Assembly: GCA_040002435.1 (NCBI GenBank)
Contig: JBDUEM010000008.1
Coordinates: 1 to 64,000 of the forward strand
Direction: 5' to 3'
Length of the DNA: 64,000 nucleotides
Origin: JANXXV01 sp040002435
GTDB lineage: Bacteria; Acidobacteriota; Terriglobia; Bryobacterales; Bryobacteraceae
The notes under the pieces were generated by a model, which saw only the letters and a program-made list of their open reading frames with translations, searched no databases and was not told the origin of the DNA. The translations under genes were made by a program, and so were the position numbers. Below, piece after piece: positions 55,400 through 64,000 of this stretch. How positions within the stretch are numbered: the first letter of the stretch is position 1; each line of letters begins with the position of its first letter.

Positions 55400-56446
55400 A
55401 TGAATCCGATGATCCGGTACCTATTGCTATCTCTGTCCTATTCGGCCCTAGTCTTTTCAGGGCCCGCCAAGCGTACTTGTGATTCCACTGACCTGCGCGT
55501 CGCGCCGCCCGTTATGGGGTACGTGTTCGACCAGATTCTCGGCCAAATCCGGACCGCAGCGGGTATTCCTGGAGCGGCGCGAGTCTCTTATCCAGTGAAG
55601 CTCGATTTCAAGCTGAGGAACGCGATTGTTGGCGCCGGCGGCGCGGTTGCCGTTGCCAGCGTTCCAGAGGGATCGGCTCTCACGGTAATCAATGCGCTGA
55701 ACTCGGAACCAGTGCCCGCACCCATTGAGGGTTCCATGGCCGATTTTAACTTCGGTGCGTTCAACAGGACCGCCACTGCTGCGATTATCTACGGCTCGGA
55801 CTGCAATTGTATCCAGGTAACCGGTGGGTGGCCGGATACGCCCCGCGTATTCCGCAGCATCGATGCGTCTTCATTCTCCGGCGCAGTTGTCTCACTTGCG
55901 GTATCCGACGATCAGTCGATGGCGGCTGTGGCGGTGGCCGGTTCCGAAGACGGAAGTTCTCCTCCACGCGTATTGCTTTTCGATTTGGCCGGCGATAGCG
56001 CGCCGCCGCCCATCCTTGCCCCGGCTTCCTCTCTATTGTTCACCGCCAATGGAAAAGACCTCGTGATGACCGATGCGGCGGCAGGATCCATCTCCATGGG
56101 GCTGAACGCCGGCGGTGTGGTGGATGTGGGAGGCACCCCTGCCAGTCCCGGCGGCGAAGCCATTTCCAATCCCGGCGCGATTGCGTTCACCGGCACGGGA
56201 CTGCTTCTGATTGCCGACCGTGCAGGATTCGTGCACATCATCGATCTGCAGACCAACGAGAGACGATCGGTGGGATGTAGCTGCCGTCCTGACTCCATGG
56301 AGCGGATGGCCGATCAATCCATCTTCCGACTGACCGCCGTAGAAGCGGGAGCTGTGTGGATCCTGGATATGTCAGGAGAGAATCCCCGCACGTGGTTTAT
56401 TCCGATCGACGCACTCGTTGACGCACCCGCGGAGGCCGCGCAATGA
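55400..56446 (+). CDS. Exported protein of unknown function, possibly beta-propeller
   Basis: 348 residues with a signal peptide (IRYLLLSLSYSALVFSGPAK). Repeated strands with LLFTANGKDLVMTDAAAGSI, AIAFTGTGLLLIADRAGFVH and AVWILDMSGENPRTWFIPID suggest a WD/NHL-like propeller, but no family motif was firmly recognised. It lies 15 bases after the Ig-like gene and overlaps the repeat gene by four bases (ATGA), so the three are one operon. Confidence 0.6.
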   Translation: MNPMIRYLLLSLSYSALVFSGPAKRTCDSTDLRVAPPVMGYVFDQILGQIRTAAGIPGAARVSYPVKLDFKLRNAIVGAGGAVAVASVPEGSALTVINALNSEPVPAPIEGSMADFNFGAFNRTATAAIIYGSDCNCIQVTGGWPDTPRVFRSIDASSFSGAVVSLAVSDDQSMAAVAVAGSEDGSSPPRVLLFDLAGDSAPPPILAPASSLLFTANGKDLVMTDAAAGSISMGLNAGGVVDVGGTPASPGGEAISNPGAIAFTGTGLLLIADRAGFVHIIDLQTNERRSVGCSCRPDSMERMADQSIFRLTAVEAGAVWILDMSGENPRTWFIPIDALVDAPAEAAQ

Positions 56447-59400
56447 AAAAATGCCGGTCTCCCTTCCACTCGGCACTCGTGCTTATTCTACTGGCAGCGA
56501 CCTCTGCCTTCGCACAACCGAAGCCGAAGATTAACAGCCCTGCCACTCTGCCAAATGCGCAAGTAGGAGTGGACTACAGCGTCACGCTCGCGGTGAACGG
56601 CGGACAGCAGCCTTATACCTGGCTACTGGTTTCAGGATCACTCCCGAGTGGTTTGAGCCTGTCGCCGTTGAGCGGACTGATTAGCGGGCGGCCCACCGCG
56701 GTTGGGAACTCTTCTTTTCGTGTCACCGTAACGGATGTGTTGCTTCAGACCGACACTCAGAACTTCACGATCAACACGCTGGCGGCGCCGCTGCCTCCCT
56801 CCATCAGCACGGCCTCGCTGCCGGGAGGCGTGGTGGGAACCGCTTATGCGCAGACCCTGTCGGCCACCAGCGGGACTACACCGTACACCTGGTCGATTGC
56901 CACTGGCAGTCTGCCGTCGGGTTTGACTTTGTCGTCAGTGGGAGCGATTTCAGGGACACCCACTACGGCGGGAGCTTTCGATTTCACAGCAAAAGTAACT
57001 GATTCGGCCGGCTTGTCTGCTTCGAAATCACTGCGCATCACGATCGTGGCTCCGCCGGTCATCAATACAACCATTCTGCCGGCAGGGATCATCGGTACCA
57101 GCTACACGCAGACGTTATCAGCCAGCGGCGGGACTGCTCCGTACTCCTGGTCCGTCTCGAGCGGTGTCTTGCCAAACGGCCTGATCCTTTCCACCGCGGG
57201 TGTAATATCAGGGACCCCCACAACGGCCGGCTCCTTTACCTTCACCGCGAGTGTGACGGATGCATCGAATGTGTCCAGTTCGAAATCACTGAGTATCACG
57301 ATTGGCGCCATGCTTTCCATCATCACCTCAGGGCTGCCTGCAGGGACTGTGGGAATCAACTATGCGCAGACGCTGACCACTGGCGGGGGGACCCCTCCGT
57401 ACACCTGGTCGGTCTCCGCTGGCGCGCTGCCACCTGGACTGACACTGTCCGGTGCCGGAGCGATTTCGGGATCACCAACCGCAGCAGGGTCTTTCGATTT
57501 CACAGCAAAGGTAATTGACTCGGCGGGCTTGTCCGATTCGAAACCGCTACGCATCACGATCCTAGTTCCGCCGTCTATCAGCACGGCCACCCTGCCGGGA
57601 GGAACAGTGGGAACGGCCTATGTCCAGACCCTGTCTGCCAGCGGAGGGACCACTCCATATAGTTGGGCCGTCACCGGCGGCAACCTTCCGTCCGGATTGA
57701 CTTTGTCCGCGGGAGGATTGATTTCAGGAACACCAACCGCGGACGGATCTTTCGATTTCACAGCGAGGGTGACGGATTCGGCAAATCTGTCGGATTCGAA
57801 ATTACTAAGAATCACGGTGGTGACCCTTCCATCCATTAGTACGGCTTCCTTGCCAGCGGGTACGGTGAGCATCGGCTATACACAGGCGCTTTCCGCAAGC
57901 GGAGGAACGCCGCCGTATAGCTGGTCCATTGCGGCCGGGAGTCTTCCGCCTGGATTGACAATTTCTGCCGCGGGATCGATTTCAGGAACGCCCACCACCG
58001 CCGGGTCATTCGATTTCACGGCGAAGGTAACGGACACAGCCAATGTGGCGGCCACGAAGGCACTTAGCATCACGATAATATCGCCGCCCACTATCAGCAC
58101 GGCATCGTTGCCTGCCGGCACGGTAGGCATCGGTTATACGCAGACGCTTTCGGCCAGCGGCGGAGCCACGCCATTTACATGGTCTATTGCCGTCGGCAGC
58201 CTGCCGCCGGGTTTGGCTCTCTCAGCCGCAGGCGGGATTTCGGGTACCCCCACAGCGGCAGGTGCGTTTGATTTCACCGTCAAGGTAGCCGACGCCGCCA
58301 GCCTGTCTGATTCGAAAGCGCTGAGAATTGCCATAGCGTCTCAACCATCCATCAGCACGGCAACCCTGCCGGCGGGGACGGTGGGTGTCAGTTATGCGCA
58401 GACGCTGTCGGGCGGGGGAGGCACACCGCCCTATGCCTGGGCGATCATCGCAGGCAGCCTGCCGCCCGGTCTGGCGTTGTCTGCCGCCGGAGCTATTTCG
58501 GGAACACCTGCCACTGGGGGTGATTTTGACTTCACCGTCAGGATAACCGATGCCGCCAATCTTTCCGCTTCCCGAGGCTTCACCCTCTCTATCGGCGCCG
58601 CCCCGGTGCCCCTTTCCATTAGTACGGGGTCGCTGCCCGCAGGGACGGCGGGAACCAGTTACTCCCAGACGTTATCCGCCAGTGGTGGCACGGCGCCCTA
58701 TGTATGGGTCTTGGTTGGCGGAGGCCTTCCGCCGGGACTGAACCTCTCCGGCTCAGGAGTCATATCCGGGACACCCACCACGGCCGGCCAGTTCGATTTC
58801 ACTGCCCGTGTAACAGACTCCGCGAATCTGTCTGACTCTAAGGCGTTTCGAATCATCATCAACGCCGCCGCGACGCCGCCCGTTCTTACCACCGCTTCTT
58901 TACCTGCGGCGACCGTCGGTACAAGCTACTCCCAGCCGCTGGCCGCGACTGGGGGAACACCACCCTATTCGTGGTCGATCGATAGCGGAACTCTGCCCGG
59001 CGGCGTAAATCTGACAACCAACGGAACATTGGCGGGTGTGCCGACTACCGCCGGTTCCTACGATTTCACGGCAAAGGTCACGGATTCCTCGAACCTTTCG
59101 AGCTCGAAACCGCTGCGCCTGACAGTGAATGCGGCGCTGCCCGTGTTGACCATCACTACGGCCTCTGTGCCTGGAGGAGTGGCGGGAATCGCCTATAACG
59201 CTACGGTCACAGCTTCCGGAGGTCAAAGCCCGTACACGTGGTCGGTATCGTCGGGCGGATTGCCTCCTGGGTTGGCGTTGCAGGCATCCAGTGGTTTGGT
59301 GAGCGGTACGCCGATTACGCCGGGAACCTATGTGTTTTCGATTCGGGTGGCCGATGCAGCCGGAAAGACAGCGGAAAAATCATTGACGATTACTATCGCA

Positions 59401-61656
59401 CAGGCAATTGTGATCTCCGCATGTCCCGCGCCGGATGGACTTACGGGCACGCCGTATTCTTCGACCGTGTCCGCTGCCGGGGGTACGCTCCCGTATACGT
59501 GGTCGATTTCAGGCCCTTTGGCCGCAGGCCTGGCCTTGAACAGTACTTCCGGTGTGCTCAGCGGCACTCCGCTGGTGCCCGGTTCGTTGGCTTTCGCGTT
59601 ACAGGTGAAAGACGCAGCGGGCCAGAGCACCTCGCGCGCGTGCGCAATCACGGTGACCATTCCATTGACTCTCGTGACCCAGAACCTGCCTGACGCGGCA
59701 ACACGAACGACTTACAGCCAAGTACTTGTCGCGAACGGCGGATCTCCGCCTTATCTGTGGTCGACCACCGCCGGTTCACTCCCACCGGGGTTCAGCCTCA
59801 ATGAAAACTCCGGTACCATAGCGGGCAATTCCACGCAAAGCGGACGGTTCAGCTTTACGGTAACGGTCACCGATTCGGCGGGGAAGCAGGCGCAGCAGGC
59901 ATTCACGATCAATGTGGGCGCCGGACTCACCATACCGGCCTGTCCGTTTCCCACCGCGAACGTGGGACAGACCTATAGCTCCACTCTGACGGCGATTGGC
60001 GGCCAGACCCCTTATGTATGGTCCCTCGTGGCAGGGGTGCTTCCGGCGGGGCTTACGGTCAACACAACCACCGGATTGATTTCCGGTTCGCCCACCGCAG
60101 TAGGTACTCCTTTGTTCACAGTCCAGGCCCGTGACGGCGCAGGGGCCACTGCCACCAGGCAATGCAGCATTTCTGCCGTTCCGGAGCTGGTGATCACCAC
60201 TGCCAGCCTTGCCGGCGCCAGTACGGGTGCTTCCTATGCGGATACCGTGGCGGCGACCGGTGGAACGCTGCCGTATACGTGGACGGTCAGCGGCGGCGCC
60301 CTGCCCCCAGGGTTGACGCTGAACGCGGCGACGGGCGGGGTTTCAGGTCTGCCGGTGCAAGCCGGCACGTTTCCATTTACTGTTCGTATCGTCGATGCGT
60401 CTGGAATCAGGGCGGAGAAGTCACTATCGTTAACGGTTGGAACAGGCTTTTCCATTTCCGCTTGTCCCGCCCCCGCAGCGACCGTCGGCCAGCTTTATTC
60501 TTCGGGGCTCTCGCTTTCCGGAGGTGGGCCGTCGGTAGTCTGGTCGATTTCCGCCGGTACGCTCCCGCCGGGCCTGGATCTGGTTTCGTCAACCGGCGCC
60601 ATCGCGGGCACCCCGACTCAACCTGGCACATCCGATTTCACGGTAACTGCCAACAATGGAAGTTCGACATCCGCGGCGCGCGCCTGCTCCATTAACGTAT
60701 CGCCTCCTGGTCTTACCATCACCAGTGCAGCGGCGCTTCCTTCTGGCCTGATGGCATCAAGCTATGACCAGACCCTCGCCGCGGCCGGCGGAATTGGACC
60801 GTATACGTGGTCCGTCGCGACGGGAGCGCTGCCATCCGGAATCGCGCTCAGTGATGCCGGGAAACTGACTGGTGCGCCCAGTGCAGCAGGTACTTTCCAG
60901 TTCACTCTTCGTGTAACGGACCAGGGTGCTGTCTCGGCAACCCAGGTGTTCACCCTAAAGGTGCTTCCAGCGGCCGCTCCGACTATTACTTTTAACGGGT
61001 TACCGGATATCGTCGGTGCGGCGCAACAGCCTGTGGTGTCCCTCAAGTTCGATAAAGGCTATCCCGTGCCGCTGAAGGGAAAGCTCGTCCTGCAATTTAC
61101 CCCGGATCCAACCGTGGGAGTGGACGATAAGTCAATTAGCTTTGTGACGGGCGGGCGCACTGTGGATTTCGAGGTTCCGGCCAACGCCACCCAACCGAAC
61201 TTCCCCGTGCCGCAACTCGCGCTGCAAACCGGCACGGTGGCCGGGACCATCACTCTTGCGGTTCAGTTGTCTACCGGCGATATCGATATCACGCCCCCAG
61301 ACGCAGTGAAGTCCATCCGCATTGACCGCACGGCCCCGGTAATTGTCAGCGTGAAAGTAGCGCCGGTGACCGACGGTTTTGAGGTATCTGTAACTGGATA
61401 CTCCACTACGCGTGAAGTTTCCTCGGCTACGTTTCAGTTCACGCCGGCCGCTGGCAGCCGCCTGGAATCGAGCGATGTAACCGTTTCTACCGCCGAAGCC
61501 GCGCGGACCTGGTACCGGGATCCGCGCTCCAACGATTATGGAAGTCAGTTCACGTTCATTCAGCCGTTCATCCTGCGGGGCGCGACTCTCAGCGAAGTGA
61601 GCGTCACGCTGACCAACGGCCAGGGAACCTCTCCGGCGGTGCGGGCAAAGTTTTGA
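56443..61656 (+). CDS. Giant exported protein with 17 putative Ig (He_PIG-like) repeats
   Basis: 1737 residues. Signal peptide (HSALVLILLAATSAFAQ) and 17 copies of an approximately 86-residue Ig-like repeat, each opening I-[ST]-T-A-[ST]-LP-[AG]-G-x-[VG]-G-x-x-Y and containing GGTxPYxW, SGLTLSxxGxISGTPTTAGxF and TVTDS-type segments, as in He_PIG/cadherin-like domains. The last 230 residues (from about 1510) form a different beta domain (VPLKGKLVLQFTPDPTVGVD, ISFVTGGRTVDFEVPANATQ) ending without a sorting signal. Likely a surface adhesin or matrix protein; ligand unknown. Confidence 0.88.
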   Translation: MKKCRSPFHSALVLILLAATSAFAQPKPKINSPATLPNAQVGVDYSVTLAVNGGQQPYTWLLVSGSLPSGLSLSPLSGLISGRPTAVGNSSFRVTVTDVLLQTDTQNFTINTLAAPLPPSISTASLPGGVVGTAYAQTLSATSGTTPYTWSIATGSLPSGLTLSSVGAISGTPTTAGAFDFTAKVTDSAGLSASKSLRITIVAPPVINTTILPAGIIGTSYTQTLSASGGTAPYSWSVSSGVLPNGLILSTAGVISGTPTTAGSFTFTASVTDASNVSSSKSLSITIGAMLSIITSGLPAGTVGINYAQTLTTGGGTPPYTWSVSAGALPPGLTLSGAGAISGSPTAAGSFDFTAKVIDSAGLSDSKPLRITILVPPSISTATLPGGTVGTAYVQTLSASGGTTPYSWAVTGGNLPSGLTLSAGGLISGTPTADGSFDFTARVTDSANLSDSKLLRITVVTLPSISTASLPAGTVSIGYTQALSASGGTPPYSWSIAAGSLPPGLTISAAGSISGTPTTAGSFDFTAKVTDTANVAATKALSITIISPPTISTASLPAGTVGIGYTQTLSASGGATPFTWSIAVGSLPPGLALSAAGGISGTPTAAGAFDFTVKVADAASLSDSKALRIAIASQPSISTATLPAGTVGVSYAQTLSGGGGTPPYAWAIIAGSLPPGLALSAAGAISGTPATGGDFDFTVRITDAANLSASRGFTLSIGAAPVPLSISTGSLPAGTAGTSYSQTLSASGGTAPYVWVLVGGGLPPGLNLSGSGVISGTPTTAGQFDFTARVTDSANLSDSKAFRIIINAAATPPVLTTASLPAATVGTSYSQPLAATGGTPPYSWSIDSGTLPGGVNLTTNGTLAGVPTTAGSYDFTAKVTDSSNLSSSKPLRLTVNAALPVLTITTASVPGGVAGIAYNATVTASGGQSPYTWSVSSGGLPPGLALQASSGLVSGTPITPGTYVFSIRVADAAGKTAEKSLTITIAQAIVISACPAPDGLTGTPYSSTVSAAGGTLPYTWSISGPLAAGLALNSTSGVLSGTPLVPGSLAFALQVKDAAGQSTSRACAITVTIPLTLVTQNLPDAATRTTYSQVLVANGGSPPYLWSTTAGSLPPGFSLNENSGTIAGNSTQSGRFSFTVTVTDSAGKQAQQAFTINVGAGLTIPACPFPTANVGQTYSSTLTAIGGQTPYVWSLVAGVLPAGLTVNTTTGLISGSPTAVGTPLFTVQARDGAGATATRQCSISAVPELVITTASLAGASTGASYADTVAATGGTLPYTWTVSGGALPPGLTLNAATGGVSGLPVQAGTFPFTVRIVDASGIRAEKSLSLTVGTGFSISACPAPAATVGQLYSSGLSLSGGGPSVVWSISAGTLPPGLDLVSSTGAIAGTPTQPGTSDFTVTANNGSSTSAARACSINVSPPGLTITSAAALPSGLMASSYDQTLAAAGGIGPYTWSVATGALPSGIALSDAGKLTGAPSAAGTFQFTLRVTDQGAVSATQVFTLKVLPAAAPTITFNGLPDIVGAAQQPVVSLKFDKGYPVPLKGKLVLQFTPDPTVGVDDKSISFVTGGRTVDFEVPANATQPNFPVPQLALQTGTVAGTITLAVQLSTGDIDITPPDAVKSIRIDRTAPVIVSVKVAPVTDGFEVSVTGYSTTREVSSATFQFTPAAGSRLESSDVTVSTAEAARTWYRDPRSNDYGSQFTFIQPFILRGATLSEVSVTLTNGQGTSPAVRAKF
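56803..58608 (+). repeat. Seven tandem 258-bp repeat units (He_PIG repeats 2-8)
   Basis: Equivalent bases recur at 56803, 57061, 57319, 57577, 57835, 58093 and 58351, exactly 258 apart, with the next unit at 58618 shifted by nine bases. DNA identity between units is high in the phases encoding FDFTAKVTDS and ISTASLPAGT. The antisense strand also stays open in register, giving false 60-85-residue frames. Confidence 0.85.
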
Positions 61657-62045
61657 GCCGCCTGGACTGTGATTTGCGGAAGAAATACCGAAATACGGCC
61701 CGGCAAACGCCGGCAAACGCATCTTGAGCTGGAACGGGACGAAAGAGGAACGATGCGGCGAAGGCCGGTGCAGACATTGCTTCCGCACTCTGCGATACGA
61801 AACCCGCCCATCTGGCTGCGGTCTAGTGGGCGAAGCTCCGATTTTGAGCCGTGTTGGCGACTAGGAATTGAATTTCACAGGCCGTCCCGGTTCGTGTTTT
61901 GGATTGTCGAGCGAATTGAACTCGGCGTTCTGCGGCACCGGTTTCGTCAGAAACGCGGGAGAGGGAAGCTGGAAACCTCCGTGTCCTCGGATCCATCCAG
62001 GGGAAGCTGGAACCCGAAGGGCCACTTGGGTATTAATCGCAAATA
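61657..62045. other. Intergenic region with no recognisable gene
   Basis: About 390 bases downstream of the repeat gene. Short open frames on both strands show no family resemblance. It separates the plus-strand operon from the convergent PEP-CTERM gene. Confidence 0.5.
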
Positions 62046-62087
62046 GCAAGAAAAAAGGCTTCGGCCCTTTTAACGGACCGAAGCCTT
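62046..62087 (-). terminator. Intrinsic terminator of the PEP-CTERM gene
   Basis: On the minus strand AAGGCTTCGG pairs perfectly with CCGAAGCCTT across a 13-base loop and is followed by a T-run (TTTTTT then CTTGC), the textbook rho-independent layout. It ends 24 bases after the PEP-CTERM stop codon. The A-run upstream on the plus strand could also make it work weakly in the other direction. Confidence 0.85.
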
Positions 62088-62110
62088 CAATCTTCGTAAA
62101 ATACAGAGTC

Positions 62111-62848
62111 TTAAGCTCTAGCGCGTCTCTTCAAGAAGAGCAGCATTCCCAAGCCGCCACCGCCCAGCATGAATGCAGTGGTTGGCTCAGGGACAGCGTT
62201 ACCGCCACCGCCGCCCCCGTCCGCTGGTACGTTAACGCCAGGAACGGTGCCAAAGGAGAAAATAACATTGGAGACGACCGTGTCGGCTGTAATGGCCGAA
62301 TTGGCGATCGTAAAAGTAGCCGTCTGATTCAGAAACGGATTGTGAGGTCCGTTACCGGCAATGGAACCATTGGCGTTGGTATACGGTCCAGGCCCGATGA
62401 TTTCCTGTGCGGGTCCAGCTCCAGCGCTAACGGGGGTCGATAAGTTTGCCCCAAGCGGGCAGATGACACAGATCGTATAGCCAGATCCCAGCGTTCCAAA
62501 TCCCCAACCAGTGGAACCGGTGCTGCCCAAGGTGCTCGAATTATCTGCGTTGATTGTAATCTGTTGTGCGGATGAAGAAAAGGTTGTAGTTCCAGCCAAG
62601 ATAGAAGACAGCGAGAAATCAACATCACTTACCAGTTGGCCCGCCGAAGTGGGGTTCGCCAGGAGATCGCTGAGAGTGACGGTTAGTGAGCCGGCGCTGG
62701 TCGTGAATATGGCAGAAGCACTAACGCTGCCATTTGCGACGGACGCTCCGGAGGCGGTGGCGAATGTAAAAGAAGCCCCAAAAGCGCTGGAGGCCGCCAT
62801 CGAAAGAAAAACAGAGAGAAGCAGAGATTTACGTTTAATTAGATGCAT
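62111..62848 (-). CDS. PEP-CTERM exported protein
   Basis: 245 residues. Signal peptide (KRKSLLLSVFLSMAASSAFG), a Ser/Thr/Gly-rich beta-type mature region and a C-terminal sorting signal: VPEPTT, a hydrophobic stretch (AFMLGGGGLGMLLFL) and basic end KRRARA. Exosortase-type enzymes cut and anchor or secrete such proteins, usually with exopolysaccharide; no exosortase is in this window. Mid-protein CVIC pair is notable for an exported protein. Function unknown. Confidence 0.88.
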   Translation of the reverse strand: MHLIKRKSLLLSVFLSMAASSAFGASFTFATASGASVANGSVSASAIFTTSAGSLTVTLSDLLANPTSAGQLVSDVDFSLSSILAGTTTFSSSAQQITINADNSSTLGSTGSTGWGFGTLGSGYTICVICPLGANLSTPVSAGAGPAQEIIGPGPYTNANGSIAGNGPHNPFLNQTATFTIANSAITADTVVSNVIFSFGTVPGVNVPADGGGGGGNAVPEPTTAFMLGGGGLGMLLFLKRRARA

Positions 62849-63264
62849 TTGCTCGTCATAGATTGCCAGTGAGAATAGCCTCCCTTATAAGCAGAGACCT
62901 CCGGAGTCTACCTTAGATAGCAACTCAGGTCAATAGGCGGTCAGTCCTAGGACAAGTGGGGCGGGCTAAGGTTTTTCCGGGGCGATCTCTAAACGAAAAC
63001 TTTGGTACCAGCCGATCCTCGGCCTGTCGAGCGGGTCTACGTTGCTGACCTCGGCCGACGTCTAAATCATGTCGAAACGGCAGTTTAGGAGTTTCGGTAG
63101 CCCGCCGTCGACTACCGGCGGGCTGCCGCAAGCATCCAATCGAGGCTTCGAGCGTGGATTTTGGGAGCAGGAGATGCGGCTGACCGGTGCGTTTGATAAC
63201 GACCGCCAAAAGGCTGATCTGGAGTTCTGAGCCTTAGTGACCTTAGGACGGGGAAAACCCAGTA
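62849..63264. other. Intergenic region with a strong GC hairpin
   Basis: Around 415 bases upstream of the PEP-CTERM gene. It must hold that gene's promoter. An AGCCCGCCG/CGGCGGGCT hairpin with an 8-base loop lies at 63099-63124. A 53-codon plus frame starting at 63069 and a minus frame over the same bases have no family match, so no gene is called. Confidence 0.45.
63099..63124. repeat. GC-rich inverted repeat
   Basis: Perfect 9-bp stem AGCCCGCCG/CGGCGGGCT around TCGACTAC; three more pairs including one wobble can extend it on the outside. No T-run follows on either strand. Could be a regulatory hairpin or a decayed small-repeat unit. Confidence 0.4.
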
Positions 63265-64000
63265 TTATGCCTGGGGCCGAATTCCTAGAAAAGCCTGTTT
63301 GGCGGTGCTCCCTGAATGCTGCCAGATCTTGACAACTTCATACACAATCGTTGTCCCGTAGGTGACGGCGATCCATACGGTGACCACTTCGATCGGAAGT
63401 CCCGCCCATGCACCGATGAAAAGTCCCATCATTCGCTCCTGCCGGTAGCCCCACCATCCGCATGGCACGGCCATAGTCGCCTCCCAAAACATGCTGATGA
63501 GCAGGATCATGAAGATGGTGAGACTGAATGCCCGCCAGTTGATGAAACGGCACGCGGCGCGGAAGAAGCCCATTGACGGGACCAGACCTCCCATCACGAG
63601 GACGGCGAAGTACTCAGGGAAGCCTTGCAGATAGGGCGAACGAAACCTCTTGTAAATCACCGCCGCACCCAGGATAGCGGCGCCCACAACCAGCGACGAA
63701 AAATGAAAACGGAGCAGGCGCTGGCCTTGTTGCCATTCGGCTGCGTAGCCGGGCACGTTATAAGCCGAAAGCCAGTACTCGTCCAGCCAGATATAAAGCA
63801 AAAGAATCACGATGAAGCCACTCAGGTAGAAGGCGTACTCCTCGATGGGCACATTGCCGCCCAGGGCTGGCGCGCCAATTCGCAGCGTCGCACCGGAATT
63901 GGCGAAGGTGAAAAAGCGGTTGGCGCAGAAGAAATCCAGTCCGAAGCCCAGAGGGACCAGGATCCAAATGGTTCGCCAGAAGCTCCGCTTTGGGACTTCG
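63265..64000 (-). CDS. Lycopene-cyclase-domain-like membrane protein (partial, 5' end outside window)
   Basis: The frame is open from the right edge to the stop, about 244 residues visible. Multiple membrane helices. A PIEEYAFYLSGF motif after RIGAPALGGN and a second one, GLPIEVVTVWIAV after WWGYRQERMMGLFIGA, resemble the paired PxE(E) motifs of CrtYc/CrtYd-type lycopene cyclase domains. The duplication suggests a fused two-domain enzyme. No other carotenoid gene is visible. A GTG at 63852 is an internal candidate start, but upstream residues fit the family (LDFFCANRFFTF), so the gene probably begins outside. Confidence 0.5.
   Translation of the reverse strand, partial: EVPKRSFWRTIWILVPLGFGLDFFCANRFFTFANSGATLRIGAPALGGNVPIEEYAFYLSGFIVILLLYIWLDEYWLSAYNVPGYAAEWQQGQRLLRFHFSSLVVGAAILGAAVIYKRFRSPYLQGFPEYFAVLVMGGLVPSMGFFRAACRFINWRAFSLTIFMILLISMFWEATMAVPCGWWGYRQERMMGLFIGAWAGLPIEVVTVWIAVTYGTTIVYEVVKIWQHSGSTAKQAFLGIRPQA

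Noticed and set aside
56844..60455. Regularly spaced antisense open frames of about 60-90 residues
   Set aside because: They mirror the 258-bp repeat period of the sense gene and its codon bias; no start signals or family resemblance.
61868..62443. 191-residue plus frame
   Set aside because: Passes through the terminator and antisense to the PEP-CTERM gene; no coherent domain.
62925..63209. 94-residue minus frame in the spacer
   Set aside because: Arg/Pro-rich low-complexity translation, spans the GC hairpin, no start signal.

Overview
The window looks like chromosome of an acidobacterium close to Solibacter/Bryobacter (Acidobacteriota, Bryobacterales). The signs are two consecutive genes carrying the 'Solibacter' C-terminal domain (TIGR03437 type), an acidobacterial VWFA-related protein, a wreck of an acidobacterial ADOP-type ABC permease, a PEP-CTERM protein, a 17-fold Ig-like repeat protein, and many secreted hydrolases. 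Assignment is by protein family only; no 16S gene is present.

Layout. (1) 1-10856, minus strand: one tightly packed run uvrA > TPR protein > two small secreted helical proteins > kdpD-like kinase > kdpE > USP-like protein > 27-aa membrane peptide > kdpF > kdpA > kdpB (cut by the left edge). It holds a complete high-affinity K+ uptake system with an unusual KdpD lacking the N-terminal sensor, and a KdpE-box-like direct repeat sits before the USP-like gene. (2) 11166-16512: mutY, two TIGR03437 proteins, a glycine-zipper exported protein, a DinB/YfiT protein and a membrane methyltransferase. (3) 16542-22871: secreted amidohydrolase, serine beta-lactamase-family hydrolase, a haem-c/carboxypeptidase-regulatory/propeller protein, a DUF899 protein and a GlcG/HbpS-like protein. 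(4) 22954-23775: permease pseudogene and tRNA-Leu(CAG) with a clear promoter. (5) 24028-29041: a two-gene unit encoding a cytosolic subtilisin-gluzincin double protease and a ComEC-like metallo-beta-lactamase hydrolase; this is the most intriguing locus. (6) 29052-34181: three more exported amidohydrolases around a GH5-like glycosidase. (7) 34207-38387: STAS, Sel1, VWFA, outer-membrane barrel (with a homopolymer frameshift at its start), metallophosphoesterase, cupin. (8) 38384-42826: M28 peptidase, two methyltransferases and a GT2, divergent from a RodZ-like gene. (9) 42897-48809: giant hybrid sensor kinase, pgsA, hflX, hfq. (10) 48931-52571: acyl-CoA operon (CoA transferase, DUF6526, enoyl-CoA hydratase, acyl-CoA dehydrogenase). 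(11) 52841-61656: membrane-anchored JAMM protein divergent from a three-gene exported Ig-like/repeat operon. (12) 62111-64000: PEP-CTERM protein with a strong terminator, then a lycopene-cyclase-like membrane protein cut by the right edge.

The overall theme is osmotic/K+ homeostasis, housekeeping repair and RNA biology, plus an unusually rich set of exported hydrolases and surface proteins. All functional calls are from reading translations and motifs; no database search was run.
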